NCBI GenBank assembly: GCA_017616655.1
Contig: JAFZXU010000060.1
Location: 26,472-90,471, forward strand
DNA from: Bacteroidales bacterium
Lineage (GTDB): Bacteria; Bacteroidota; Bacteroidia; Bacteroidales; UBA932
Length of the DNA stretch: 64,000 nt
Direction of reading: 5' to 3'
Part shown: piece by piece, positions 35,887-44,442 of the stretch
Numbering within the stretch: position 1 is the stretch's first letter
Layout: every line of letters begins with the position of its first letter
Translations under genes and position numbers: made by a program
Notes under the pieces: generated by a model
Seen by the model: the letters and a program-made list of their open reading frames with translations, nothing else
Database searches by the model: none
What the model was told of the DNA's origin: nothing

Positions 35887-36729
35887 ATGAAACGTTTATT
35901 GATTGCCGCACTTATGCTTATGGCAACTCTTCCAGCCTTCTCACAGGATAAATCAGCCCTTCTTATGGTGCACTTCGGCACCTCCTACGACGACACACGC
36001 GCAAAGACCATCGACGCGATAAATGCCGCCGCCCGCACGGCCTTTCCTGACATGGAAGTGCGCGAAGCCTGGACTTCGCGCATGATTATCAAGAAGTTGA
36101 AGGGCAGGGGAGTGGAGAAACTCCTTCCCGAGGATGCGTTGCTGAAACTCCGCGCGGAGGGCTTCAAGAGTATCATAGTGCAGCCTACCACACTGCTTGA
36201 CGGAGCCGAGATGGCACTTCTGCGCAGCGACATCGAGCGCGTCAGACCGTTTTTCAAGGAGATCAGAATCGGCAATCCGCTCCTCTATTCTGTGGAGGAC
36301 TGCCGCAAGGTGGCGGATATCCTTATGACGCGCCACGCAGCGTGCGTAAATGCCAAAAAGCACGCGCATCTGGCATTCGTAGGCCACGGCACCTATACCC
36401 CTGCCACAGCTTCCTATAGCCAGATGGAGCATCTGATGCAGCGCAGCGGCGGAGTCCTTTTCCACGTCGCGACGATAGAGGGCTATCCCACGCTCGAGAC
36501 CCTGATTGCCGACCTCAAGGCTGCCAAGGCCCGCAAGGTCACCCTCGTCCCGATGCTTTTCGTAGCCGGCGACCATGCCACCAACGACATCTCCGGCGAA
36601 TGGAAAGAGGCCCTCGAAGCCGAAGGCCTTGAGGTGGAGGTGGTCCTGGAAGGCCTCGGCGAAATCCCTGAAATCCAGGCTCTCTATCTTGACCACGCCC
36701 GCGCGCTCCTGCAGCCGGTTTCAGAATAA
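35887..36729 (+). CDS. cbiK: exported CbiK-type cobalt chelatase
   Basis: 280 residues from ATG 35887. Unlike cytoplasmic CbiK it opens with a cleavable signal peptide (LLIAALMLMATLPAFSQ). Metal-site residues known from Salmonella CbiK are conserved: His167 (AFVGHGTYTP), Glu198 (HVATIEGYPT) and His230 (VAGDHATNDISGE). CbiK inserts Co2+ into sirohydrochlorin in the anaerobic B12 pathway; exported forms are known in Desulfovibrio. Its place after btuFCD suggests a periplasmic role in tetrapyrrole or metal handling. The cytoplasmic precursor would need another chelatase or a route to the periplasm. Confidence 0.88.
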   Translation: MKRLLIAALMLMATLPAFSQDKSALLMVHFGTSYDDTRAKTIDAINAAARTAFPDMEVREAWTSRMIIKKLKGRGVEKLLPEDALLKLRAEGFKSIIVQPTTLLDGAEMALLRSDIERVRPFFKEIRIGNPLLYSVEDCRKVADILMTRHAACVNAKKHAHLAFVGHGTYTPATASYSQMEHLMQRSGGVLFHVATIEGYPTLETLIADLKAAKARKVTLVPMLFVAGDHATNDISGEWKEALEAEGLEVEVVLEGLGEIPEIQALYLDHARALLQPVSE

Positions 36730-36733
36730 AAAA

Positions 36734-36760
36734 CACCCGGCACAGATCAAATGCCGGGTG
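36734..36760 (-). terminator. terminator between the converging chelatase genes
   Basis: Perfect 9-bp stem CACCCGGCA/TGCCGGGTG with a 9-nt loop. Six A on its left give a T run on the minus strand, so it suits the minus-strand cbiK-like lipoprotein gene and may serve both directions. Confidence 0.75.
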
Positions 36761-36787
36761 ATTCACACAATAAGATAAGAAAAGTAC

Positions 36788-37918
36788 CTACTCCGGATTC
36801 TTGGAGTGGTAGTAGTCTAGAGGTTCGCCGTTGATGGCGTCCTGTGTATGATTTATCCAGATCTGACGGATTGAAGTGAGTTCCAGCAGACCCTTCTCGA
36901 TCATAGTAGAATTGTCGCAGACGAAGCCTGAGCCCTTTGCGCCGAAGAATACCTTCCAGCTGCAATCCTCGACCTCGCCCTCGTCATTGGCCTCTGCGAG
37001 GAGGTCGGCGATGGTGTAGCTCTTGCCCTCGAACTTCTCGGGAAGGTCGTCACCTGCCATATCGTTGTGGCCGTGGTCGCCGTCGATCGACATCAGAGGG
37101 TGGAGATAGACCTTCTTGCTGCCCGTGTTGAGGCCGGCGGCTACCATCCTTTCATATACGTGGGTCTTGAAGTTTTCCATCATATCGACGGTGCCGACAA
37201 AGTAGTTGGGGCTGAGCGCCTGGAGAGCCTCTTCAAGCTGGGTGTAGCGGACGTTTGCCTTGTAGGTGTCATAGGAGTCGGGGTTTCCGTGGCCCATGAA
37301 AGCTACGACGTCCTTGGATGCCTGGTTCTTGTAAAGGTCGTTGAGCGCCTTGGCCACATCCTTCACGTCCTTCTCCTCGTCCTGGAGAAGGGGAACACCG
37401 AGCTTGAGGACCACCTTCGACAGATATTCGTCGCTGATGTCGCCGTTGGCATTGTTGGCGAAGTCCTTGATGTAGTTGATCACGCGGGTGTACTCCTCGC
37501 CGGGGATAACCTGCAGCGACTGGACTACGATCTCCTTGTACTGCACGCCTTTCTGTGCGAAAGCGTTGAGCCAGAACGGCGGAGCGTAGTAGTTGCGCAC
37601 CTCTGCACCGTCAGCTGCGTTCTCGCCTGCAGCAGCGCGGTTGATGCAAATCGCAGAAGAGTAGGAGAGGAACACGTCGTAGCCGCTGAACTTGCTCTTG
37701 TAAGCAGCGACGGTCTCGTCAAAGGCGTCGAATGCCTGCTGCCAGGTCGAGCCGAAAGCGACGAGGAGGATGACCTTGTCGCTCTTCTTCTCCTTCTTTA
37801 CTGTCTTGTTGACTGCGTCCTGGTAAACCGCGTAGTTGTTACCGGGATTGATGTCGGAGCAGGATGCCGCCATCAGGAGTGCCATCATTGCGATGGCAAG
37901 TGATTTAATTGTCTTCAT
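36788..37918 (-). CDS. CbiK-like lipoprotein (second extracytoplasmic chelatase homologue)
   Basis: 376 residues with lipobox LLMAASCSD, so membrane-anchored outside the cytoplasm. It has the CbiK fold: KVILLVAFGSTWQQAFDAFD, VQSLQVIPGEEY, VAFMGHGNPDSYDTY, VGTVDMMENFKTHVY, LMSIDGDHGHNDMAGDD. The two metal-site histidines are kept, but the Glu of the usual T-V/I-E-G-Y motif is Asp (TVDMM). It is longer than CbiK. The ATG overlaps the end of the btuB gene by 14 bp, so it is under the cobalamin riboswitch. Possible roles are metal insertion, removal or binding of tetrapyrroles at the envelope. Confidence 0.82.
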   Translation of the reverse strand: MKTIKSLAIAMMALLMAASCSDINPGNNYAVYQDAVNKTVKKEKKSDKVILLVAFGSTWQQAFDAFDETVAAYKSKFSGYDVFLSYSSAICINRAAAGENAADGAEVRNYYAPPFWLNAFAQKGVQYKEIVVQSLQVIPGEEYTRVINYIKDFANNANGDISDEYLSKVVLKLGVPLLQDEEKDVKDVAKALNDLYKNQASKDVVAFMGHGNPDSYDTYKANVRYTQLEEALQALSPNYFVGTVDMMENFKTHVYERMVAAGLNTGSKKVYLHPLMSIDGDHGHNDMAGDDLPEKFEGKSYTIADLLAEANDEGEVEDCSWKVFFGAKGSGFVCDNSTMIEKGLLELTSIRQIWINHTQDAINGEPLDYYHSKNPE

Positions 37919-40055
37919 TTGACTGTTTGTTTGAATCTGTTATGTTGGATTTGATCTTGCCGAATTTCTTGCCCTGGCTGAACCTGACCGACATCGAGAC
38001 GTAAAATGTCCTGCCGGGGGTGGTGGTGCCCAGGTGCAGGCCGTGCGGGGCGCGGTCCACATAGTTGAATATGTTGTCGATGCCGGCCTCCGCCCGCAAG
38101 GTGGTCTTCTTGAAGCTGCCGAAGTCGTGCGAGGTGGTCAGGCGCCATATCTGATACCCCTTTCCGTTGCCGTTGTCCTGATAGTAGCGCATCGACGACA
38201 TCCTGCCGTGAAGGCCGGTGCCGAGCGCATACACGGGTGAGAACCGGTGGTTCCAGGTGAGGGAGAATGTGCCCTTGTGGTGCGCCGTGCCGTCGATTAT
38301 CACCTGATGCATCCTGTCGTGGCCCGAATCGTACTGATTGGCGTCGGTGTCGAGCCAGCTGTATCCCAGCGAAGTGGCGAACTCCTTGAAACTGTAGCGG
38401 ATATTGAAATCCACCCCCTTGGTGCGTGCGTCTTCCACGTTCTGGTACTGACGCGTCTTTATGGGGTCGTACTGGATGATATACTCCGCAGGAGCCTGGT
38501 AGTTGGGAATCGTTACGAGGGTGATCATATCCTTGACGGAGTTGTAATACCCCGTCACCGTAACCATGAGGGATCGCAGGGTGTACTCCCCGCTGAGTGA
38601 GAAATAGTCGCTGGTCTGCGGCCTGAGGGAGAGGTTGCCCAGATAGAGCCAGGTGCCTCCCATCTGCTTCACATAGCGGTAGTGGAGCTCCTTGGGCGTA
38701 GGGGTCTTGAATCCCTCGCTCCAGGTGGCACGGATGCGCCAGGGTTTGCCCAGTCCGAGCATCGCCGAGAACTTGGGAGTAAAGCTGAATCCGAACTGCC
38801 GGTTCAGGTTGAAGCGCACGCCGCCTGCGAGATAGATAAGGTTGCCCTTTCCGAATTCCCGCTTCCATTCATCCTGAGCATAGATCGCTCCTGTCCAGTC
38901 CGCCACCTTCTGTCCCTCCACGCGGGTGGGAGCGTTCAGCCAGTCGTAGCGGAACTCCCCGCCAGTATTGAGCAGATTGCCGCCGGGCAGCGAAAAGACG
39001 CCCTTCAGGTTCGCCATGGTGCGCTGCTGGTCGCTCTGAAGCTCGGTCTGGTCAGGCAGATATGGGTAGTAAGGATAATAAATGGTGCCTTTGCTCTTCT
39101 CGTAATCTTCCACCAGTGTGGTGGCGGTGAAGTAATACATATAGGCGTGTCGGTTCCAGTCGAGGTCGAAACTCACATAGTCATTTCCCTCGAGCGCCAG
39201 TTTGCCTCCCATGGAAGCGGAGGCGTTGCGGTACTGCAGGTCGTAGGTATGGACGTCGAAGCGGGCATATTTGCCGCAGGGGCGGTAGATGCGCTTGCCG
39301 TAGATGCTTCCCCCGGCATAGAGCTCCAGATCCTTCTTCGGCTTCCAGGTGAACTGCTGCGCGAGCTGCGCATTGGTGTGGCGGTTGACCGTCTTGTTGG
39401 CGGAGTCGTAGATGGGCGGCTCGGTGCCGGTGGTGTATTCGGTGGCGGTATTCTGCCAGCCGTCGGAGTGCTGCAGCTGGAAGTTGGTAAGGGAACTCAG
39501 TTTGCCGAAGTTGAGCCCTATCGCGTTGTGCTGCCTGATATCGTTATATGAGCCGTAACGCGTGCTGTTCTCCAGCAGAAGACCTTCGTTGCGGTGCTTG
39601 CGTGTTATGATGTTGATGACTCCGGCTATGGCGTCGCTGCCGTAGAGGGCGGAGGATGCGCCTTTGACTATCTCGATCTTCTCGATGTTCTGCGGGTCGA
39701 TGAGCGAAAGGTCGTTCTCGCCTCCCACGTCGCCGTGGATGCGTTTTCCGTCAATCAGTATGAGGATGTAACTGTTGCCGAGGCCGTTCATCTGGAGGTG
39801 CGAACCCATGTCGTCCTCGCTGAAGGCGAACGATGCCGCCAGGCCGCCAAGGATCTCCTCTATGGAGCGTCCCGAGTAGTTGCGGAGCATCTTCGAGGTG
39901 ATGACTTCCGTCTGAACCGGGGCGTCCTTGAGCAGATGGTTGGTGCCGGTGGCCGTAATTACGACCTCCTGAATAGTGTCATTTACGAATGACTGCGCCG
40001 ACAAAGTCCGGGCAAGGCACAACAGGGCCAGACCCGCCAATAATCTGAATTTCAT
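37905..40055 (-). CDS. btuB: TonB-dependent outer-membrane corrinoid receptor (BtuB-like), second copy
   Basis: 716 residues with signal peptide (LLAGLALLCLARTLSAQS). TonB-box-like NDTIQEVVITATG, plug RSIEEILGGLAASFAFSEDD, ILILIDGKRIHGDVGGEN, IEIVKGASSALYGSDAIAGV; then barrel strands. The region after the barrel ends in a Lys/Asn-rich tail rather than an aromatic residue. A cobalamin riboswitch lies upstream on the same strand. It differs clearly from the receptor at 27988 and may prefer another corrinoid or cobinamide. Co-transcribed with the CbiK-like lipoprotein. Confidence 0.9.
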   Translation of the reverse strand: MKFRLLAGLALLCLARTLSAQSFVNDTIQEVVITATGTNHLLKDAPVQTEVITSKMLRNYSGRSIEEILGGLAASFAFSEDDMGSHLQMNGLGNSYILILIDGKRIHGDVGGENDLSLIDPQNIEKIEIVKGASSALYGSDAIAGVINIITRKHRNEGLLLENSTRYGSYNDIRQHNAIGLNFGKLSSLTNFQLQHSDGWQNTATEYTTGTEPPIYDSANKTVNRHTNAQLAQQFTWKPKKDLELYAGGSIYGKRIYRPCGKYARFDVHTYDLQYRNASASMGGKLALEGNDYVSFDLDWNRHAYMYYFTATTLVEDYEKSKGTIYYPYYPYLPDQTELQSDQQRTMANLKGVFSLPGGNLLNTGGEFRYDWLNAPTRVEGQKVADWTGAIYAQDEWKREFGKGNLIYLAGGVRFNLNRQFGFSFTPKFSAMLGLGKPWRIRATWSEGFKTPTPKELHYRYVKQMGGTWLYLGNLSLRPQTSDYFSLSGEYTLRSLMVTVTGYYNSVKDMITLVTIPNYQAPAEYIIQYDPIKTRQYQNVEDARTKGVDFNIRYSFKEFATSLGYSWLDTDANQYDSGHDRMHQVIIDGTAHHKGTFSLTWNHRFSPVYALGTGLHGRMSSMRYYQDNGNGKGYQIWRLTTSHDFGSFKKTTLRAEAGIDNIFNYVDRAPHGLHLGTTTPGRTFYVSMSVRFSQGKKFGKIKSNITDSNKQSNEDN

Positions 40056-40099
40056 CAGTTTTCCGCTCTCGCTTTTTCCTGAACGCGCGTAAAAAAATA

Positions 40100-40302
40100 T
40101 GTCTTGGCAGGTCTTCTGGCTCTCCCCGGATTTCCTGTGTCTTCCCGATAGACGCTCTCTTGATCCTCAGAGGAGAGTGCGGTTCTCAGTGACTTTCGGC
40201 TCAGGCAATCCTGTTTGCGGGGATTACAGCTGCAGGTACAGCCCCGGATTTCCACCGGGTTCCCTTGCACCGGCGCGGCGTCATCCGCCCGGTTACCAAA
40301 AT
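40100..40302 (-). promoter_or_regulatory. cobalamin riboswitch of the second btuB operon
   Basis: Read on the minus strand: GCAAGGGAACCCGGTGGAAA, CCGGGGCTGTACCTGCAGCT, CCCGCAA, and the B12 box GCCAGAAGACCTGCC (rc at 40106-40120). A T run follows shortly after the box (within 40091-40099), 40-45 nt before the btuB ATG, and may mark transcriptional termination when ligand binds. Confidence 0.92.
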
Positions 40303-40308
40303 TGAGTG

Positions 40309-40345
40309 CAAATATAGCATAAAAAACAAAGATTGGTTAACTTTG
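40309..40345. promoter_or_regulatory. divergent -7 boxes for the riboswitch/btuB and pduO units
   Basis: Minus strand TATATTTG (40309-40316) directs the riboswitch transcript; plus strand TAACTTTG (40338-40345) lies 14 bp before the pduO ATG. Neither has a well-spaced TTTG at -33, so the assignment rests on position. Confidence 0.45.
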
Positions 40346-40359
40346 CATGAGTTACTGCA

Positions 40360-40938
40360 ATGAAAAGAATCTATACCAGAACCGGCGACGGCGGGACTAC
40401 CGGAATCCACGGCGGAAAGCGAGTGGCGAAGGATGATATCCGCATTGAAGCCAACGGCGCTTTGGATGAGCTGAACTGCCATATCGGCCTCATCCGTTCC
40501 GTCATGCCTGCTGAGGCGGGCATCGCCCTCGACGCCATCCTTCAGAGCATCCAGTCCAACCTTATGGCAGTGATGAGCCTGGTGGCGACTCCTTCTGCGG
40601 AGAGGGAAAGCAACCCTAACCAGCTCCCCGACAATCTGGTGGAGGAGACAGAAGCGGCCATCGACAGCCTCACCGCACAGGCGGGAGAGAGCGGCCATTT
40701 CCTCCTTCCCGGCGGCACTCCCCTTGCGGCCCATCTCCAGGTGGCAAGGGCAGTCTGCCGCAGGGCTGAAAGGCGCCTCTGGACTCTCAATCGCGAGGAT
40801 CCCGTGCCCGAGTCGGTTATCCGCTATATCAACCGCCTCTCCGACCTCCTGTTCGTAATGGCGCGCATCGAACTGCAGCGCAGCGGATTCGAGGAGGAGC
40901 GCTGGAAGGCTTTCAACTATAAGAACAAGGCGAAATGA
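40360..40938 (+). CDS. pduO: PduO-type corrinoid adenosyltransferase
   Basis: 192 residues. PduO signatures: KRIYTRTGDGGTTGIHGGKR (ATP-binding N-terminus), IEANGALDELNCHIGLIRS, and the C-terminal AERRLWTLNRE, VIRYINRLSDLLFVMAR. It transfers the adenosyl group of ATP to cob(I) corrinoids. Its stop overlaps the cbiP start (ATGA), placing it in the cbiP-cobD-cbiB operon where adenosylation precedes amidation by CbiP. Confidence 0.95.
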   Translation: MKRIYTRTGDGGTTGIHGGKRVAKDDIRIEANGALDELNCHIGLIRSVMPAEAGIALDAILQSIQSNLMAVMSLVATPSAERESNPNQLPDNLVEETEAAIDSLTAQAGESGHFLLPGGTPLAAHLQVARAVCRRAERRLWTLNREDPVPESVIRYINRLSDLLFVMARIELQRSGFEEERWKAFNYKNKAK

Positions 40939-42428
40939 GCGTGCTGCTCCACCCTATAATGCTTGCCGGAACAGGGAGCGACGTGGGCAAAAGCGTGCTT
41001 GCCACCGCCCTCTGCCGCATCTTCCTGCAGGACGGCTACGCACCTGCGCCCTTCAAGGCGCAGAATATGGCGCTGAATTCATATGCCACCCCGGAAGGGC
41101 TGGAAATAGGCCGCGCTCAGGCCGTGCAGGCCGAGGCGGCAGGCATTCCCTGCCATACCGACATGAACCCGCTGCTTCTCAAGCCGCAGAGCGACCACAC
41201 TTCGCAGGTGGTGCTCAACGGCCGCCCCGCAGGCAACCGGGATGCCTACGACTATTTCCGCAAGGAGGGCCGCGAGGAACTGAGGGCAGAAGTCAATGCC
41301 GCTTTCGACCGACTCTCCGTCCGTTTCAATCCCATAGTTATGGAAGGCGCCGGCAGCCTGGCGGAGATCAACCTCCGCGACAGCGACCTCGTGAACATGC
41401 CGATGGCGATTCACGCCGGAGCGGATGTCATCCTTGTGGGAGATATCGACAGGGGAGGAGTCTTCGCAAGTGTATACGGCTCAATGATGCTGCTCCCCGA
41501 GGAGGAGAGGAAGTATATCAAAGGCATAATAATCAATAAATTCCGCGGCGACCTGAGGCTTTTCGAGGAGGGGCGCAGGATGCTGGAGGATCTCTGCGGA
41601 GTCCCTGTTCTCGGCGTGGTGCCCTATTTCAAGGATATCCATATCGAGGAGGAGGACTCGGTGGCGCTTGCCGCCAAGGCGGCGGCTTCCCGCAGCGGAA
41701 AAGTCAATGTGGCGGTGGTGCTTCTGAGGCACATCAGCAACTACACGGATTTCGACTCGCTCGAGCGCGACCCGAGGGTGCACCTCTTCTATACCGACAA
41801 TGTGGAAGAGATATCCAAGGCCGACATCGTCATTCTGCCAGGCTCCAAGAGCACTCTGGCCGACCTGTATGAACTGAGGCGCAACGGCGTGGCGCAGGCG
41901 GTGCTGCGTGCCCGCAGGGAGGGTGCGACTGTGCTGGGCATATGCGGAGGCTACCAGATGATGGGACGGATGATTCGCGACCCTCATCACGAGGAGGGTG
42001 AAATCGAATCTATGCCCGGGCTCGGGCTTCTCCCCGTGGAGACGGAACTCCTTCCCGAGAAAGTGACCCGCCAGGTGCGTTTCACCGCGGTCGAAGGTGG
42101 CGTGCAGATGGAGGGCTACGAGATACATATGGGCGTCACGCGGCCCGCGGAAGGATGCCCCGAGGCGCCTCTCAATCTACTGGAAAATGGCCAGAGGGAT
42201 GGCTGCAGGGCAGATGAAAAGTGTATGGGAACCTATATTCACGGCATTCTCGACAACGCCGCCTTCATTGATTCGCTGCTCGCTCCCCATTCGGCAAAAC
42301 TTACCGCCGGCGCAGAAAAGTTCGACTACCGCCGGTTCAAGGAGCGGCAGTACGATTTGCTGGCCGACCACGTGCGCAGACATGTGGATATTCCTCTTCT
42401 TTACAAGATACTGAAAGGCGAAAGATGA
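40935..42428 (+). CDS. cbiP: cobyric acid synthase
   Basis: 497 residues. N-terminal MLAGTGSDVGKSVLATALCR, PFKAQNMALNSYATPEGLEI and VEGAG-type VMEGAGSLAEINLRD; C-terminal glutaminase domain with Cys in VLGICGGYQMMG and YEIHMGVT. CbiP/CobQ amidates side chains b, d, e and g of adenosylcobyrinate diamide. ATGA overlaps link it to pduO before and the aminotransferase after. Confidence 0.97.
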   Translation: MSVLLHPIMLAGTGSDVGKSVLATALCRIFLQDGYAPAPFKAQNMALNSYATPEGLEIGRAQAVQAEAAGIPCHTDMNPLLLKPQSDHTSQVVLNGRPAGNRDAYDYFRKEGREELRAEVNAAFDRLSVRFNPIVMEGAGSLAEINLRDSDLVNMPMAIHAGADVILVGDIDRGGVFASVYGSMMLLPEEERKYIKGIIINKFRGDLRLFEEGRRMLEDLCGVPVLGVVPYFKDIHIEEEDSVALAAKAAASRSGKVNVAVVLLRHISNYTDFDSLERDPRVHLFYTDNVEEISKADIVILPGSKSTLADLYELRRNGVAQAVLRARREGATVLGICGGYQMMGRMIRDPHHEEGEIESMPGLGLLPVETELLPEKVTRQVRFTAVEGGVQMEGYEIHMGVTRPAEGCPEAPLNLLENGQRDGCRADEKCMGTYIHGILDNAAFIDSLLAPHSAKLTAGAEKFDYRRFKERQYDLLADHVRRHVDIPLLYKILKGER

Positions 42429-43486
42429 TACAGGGACACGGCGACGACGCATACCGCTACGGGCGGCCCATTGTGGCCAATTTCAGCTCGAACGTTTACA
42501 ACAGGGTGGATATCTCCGCCCTGAAGGAGCATCTGCGCTCGCGCCTGGATGTCATCGGAAGCTATCCGGAACCGGAGCCTTATACCCTCGAGGCGAGGAT
42601 TGCCGCACTCCACGGCCTCCCGGACCCCGCTTCGGTATGCGTCACCAATGGCGCCACGGAGGCGATATACCTGATTGCGCAGGCCTTCAGCGGCAGCCGC
42701 TCGGCGGTGCTCCAGCCCACCTTCAGCGAGTATGCGGATGCCTGCCGGATTCATAAGCATATTATAAGCGAGCGCAGTTGCGGGCGGGATTTGGATTGCG
42801 AGCTTTTTTCTGCGAGCAAGACGAATCCCGGAGCAACGGAGCGAGCTATGGTTTGGCTCTGCAACCCCAACAATCCCACCGGAGGCGTGGTGCCGAAGGC
42901 TGAGTTGGAGGCACTGATAGATGCGCATCCCGACACCGTTTTCGTCATCGACCAGTCCTACGGCTTCTTCACCCGCGAGCCGCTGCTCACCCCCGCCGAG
43001 GCTGCCATAAGGCCCCATGTCATCCAGCTTCATTCGATGACGAAGCGCTATGCGGTGCCTGGGCTGAGGCTGGGGTACATAGTGGCACATCCTTCGCTTA
43101 TGGAGCGGGTCAGGGAGTATAGGATGCCCTGGTCGGTCAACGCAATCGCCATAGAGGCGGGCCTTTACCTCACCGAGCATCCCGAAACGGCTCCCATCGA
43201 CCTGGATGCACTTCTTGCAGAGACTTCCCGTCTCCAAAGGCTTCTGCGTGGAATTCCGGGTGTCGCGGTATGGGATACCTCCACCCATTTCATGCTCTGT
43301 CATCTCGTATCGGGAAGCGCCGGCGATATGAAAGATTGGCTTGCGCGCGGGAAGGGACTCCTCATCCGTGACGCCTCCAATTTTACGCTGCTCGGCAGCG
43401 AGTTTTTCCGTATCGCGACGCAGACTCCCGAGGAAAACGACCTGCTTGTAGCGGCTGTGCGGGGATATATGGAGGGCCGCCCGTGA
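42425..43486 (+). CDS. cobD: CobD-like threonine-phosphate decarboxylase (class I/II aminotransferase fold)
   Basis: 353 residues. PLP fold type I: NFSSNVYNRVDISALKEHL, CVTNGATEAIYLIAQAF, WLCNPNNPTGGVV, FVIDQSYGFFTREP, and the PLP lysine in HSMTKRYAVPGLRLGY. Related to HisC; the position between cbiP and cbiB argues for L-Thr-O-3-phosphate decarboxylase, which makes aminopropanol phosphate for CbiB. Residues about 116-141 (ISERSCGRDLDCELFSASKT) look like an extra loop before WLCNPNNPTG and coincide with an imperfect DNA palindrome. Overlaps both neighbours by 4 bp. Confidence 0.85.
   Translation: MIQGHGDDAYRYGRPIVANFSSNVYNRVDISALKEHLRSRLDVIGSYPEPEPYTLEARIAALHGLPDPASVCVTNGATEAIYLIAQAFSGSRSAVLQPTFSEYADACRIHKHIISERSCGRDLDCELFSASKTNPGATERAMVWLCNPNNPTGGVVPKAELEALIDAHPDTVFVIDQSYGFFTREPLLTPAEAAIRPHVIQLHSMTKRYAVPGLRLGYIVAHPSLMERVREYRMPWSVNAIAIEAGLYLTEHPETAPIDLDALLAETSRLQRLLRGIPGVAVWDTSTHFMLCHLVSGSAGDMKDWLARGKGLLIRDASNFTLLGSEFFRIATQTPEENDLLVAAVRGYMEGRP
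42777..42837. repeat. imperfect palindrome inside cobD
   Basis: GTTGC (42777-42781) and CGGGATT (42785-42791) pair with AATCCCG (42824-42830) and GCAAC (42833-42837) around a loop carrying GCGAGC repeats. It falls where the protein seems to have extra residues relative to related enzymes. It is not the same sequence as the repeats in the cbiG-cbiF and cbiJ-cbiD genes. Confidence 0.45.
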
Positions 43487-44442
43487 CACGCGTTTTCTCC
43501 CTTCTGGCCGGCTGGCTTCTCGATCTGCTGATGGGCGATCCCGCCTGGCTGCCCCATCCCGTGGTGGGGTTCGGCAAATTGATTTCGGCAGGGGAGAAGC
43601 GCTGGAACAAAGGGGATAAACGCCGTCTGAAAGGGGCTCTGATGGCCATTGGGCTGGTGCTGGGAGCATTTGTCGTTACCGCTTCCCTGCTCTGGTCGGT
43701 GCGCCTGCTTTCACTTCTTCTGCCAGCCTGGGGCCGCGTTGCGCTCAATGTGGCGGTCGAGGCGATTCTGATTTTTTTCTGCCTGGCCGGGACCACCCTG
43801 ATCCGCGAGGTGCGTGAAGTGTTCCGTGCCGTGGACCGTTCCCTGGAAGAGGGACGGACGCAGGTGGCCCGCATAGTGGGCCGCGACACTTCGGAGCTCT
43901 CTGCGCAGGAGGTGCGCACAGCGGCTCTTGAGACCCTGGCGGAGAATCTAAACGACGGCGTGATTGCGCCGCTTTTCTGGCTGGCGCTGCTCGGCGTCCC
44001 GGGAATGGTGGCGTACAAGATGATCAATACTCTCGATTCGATGATAGGTTACCGCAACGAGCGGTATCTCGAGTTCGGCCGGTTCGCAGCACGGCTCGAC
44101 GATGTGGCGGGATGGATTCCGGCCCGTCTGACGGCATTCCTTATGTTGCTGGTTTCCGGCAAGTTGAGACTCCTGCCGTTCGTCCGGAAGTACGGCCGGG
44201 CGCACCTGAGCCCCAATTCAGGATATCCCGAGTCGGCTCTCGCAGGCATCCTCGACTGCCGTTTCGGCGGCCCCCACAATTATTTTGGCGAAGAGGTCTA
44301 TAAGCCCTACATCGGCGAGGTCGACCGCCCCCTGACCACCTCCGACATGCTCCGCTCCGTCCGCATCAACCGCCTGGTAGAAGTGGTGATGGTGGCGGTA
44401 GTTTTGGTAACCATTTTGGTATCCAATTTGGTAACCAAATAA
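43483..44442 (+). CDS. cbiB: adenosylcobinamide-phosphate synthase
   Basis: 319 residues, membrane protein. CbiB signatures: LLAGWLLDLLMGDPAWLPHP, VVGFGKLISAGEKRWN, ETLAENLNDGVIAPLFWLAL, MINTLDSMIGYRNERYLEFG, RLDDVAGWIPARLTAFLM. It condenses adenosylcobyric acid with aminopropanol (phosphate). The final codons (VVLVTILVSNLVTK) are built from the 12-bp repeats that also form the control region of the following toxin-antitoxin operon. Last B12 gene before the inserted ~12-kb island. Confidence 0.95.
   Translation: MTRVFSLLAGWLLDLLMGDPAWLPHPVVGFGKLISAGEKRWNKGDKRRLKGALMAIGLVLGAFVVTASLLWSVRLLSLLLPAWGRVALNVAVEAILIFFCLAGTTLIREVREVFRAVDRSLEEGRTQVARIVGRDTSELSAQEVRTAALETLAENLNDGVIAPLFWLALLGVPGMVAYKMINTLDSMIGYRNERYLEFGRFAARLDDVAGWIPARLTAFLMLLVSGKLRLLPFVRKYGRAHLSPNSGYPESALAGILDCRFGGPHNYFGEEVYKPYIGEVDRPLTTSDMLRSVRINRLVEVVMVAVVLVTILVSNLVTK
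44402..44437. promoter_or_regulatory. three tandem 12-bp repeats, candidate operator of the TA operon
   Basis: TTTTGGTAACCA (44402-44413), TTTTGGTATCCA (44414-44425), ATTTGGTAACCA (44426-44437): exact 12-bp period, each holding a GGTAACC-like dyad. The third repeat contains the -33 TTTG of the promoter that reads into the antitoxin gene. This is the geometry expected for cooperative antitoxin binding. The repeats lie in the cbiB 3' end. Confidence 0.65.

Noticed and set aside
42401-43669. Long open frame antisense to cobD and cbiB
   Set aside because: It spans two overlapping, clearly recognisable B12 genes on the other strand.
44402-44437. Tandem 12-bp repeats considered as a CRISPR array
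   Set aside because: There are no spacers, units are 12 bp and contiguous, and no cas genes are near; they fit an operator.
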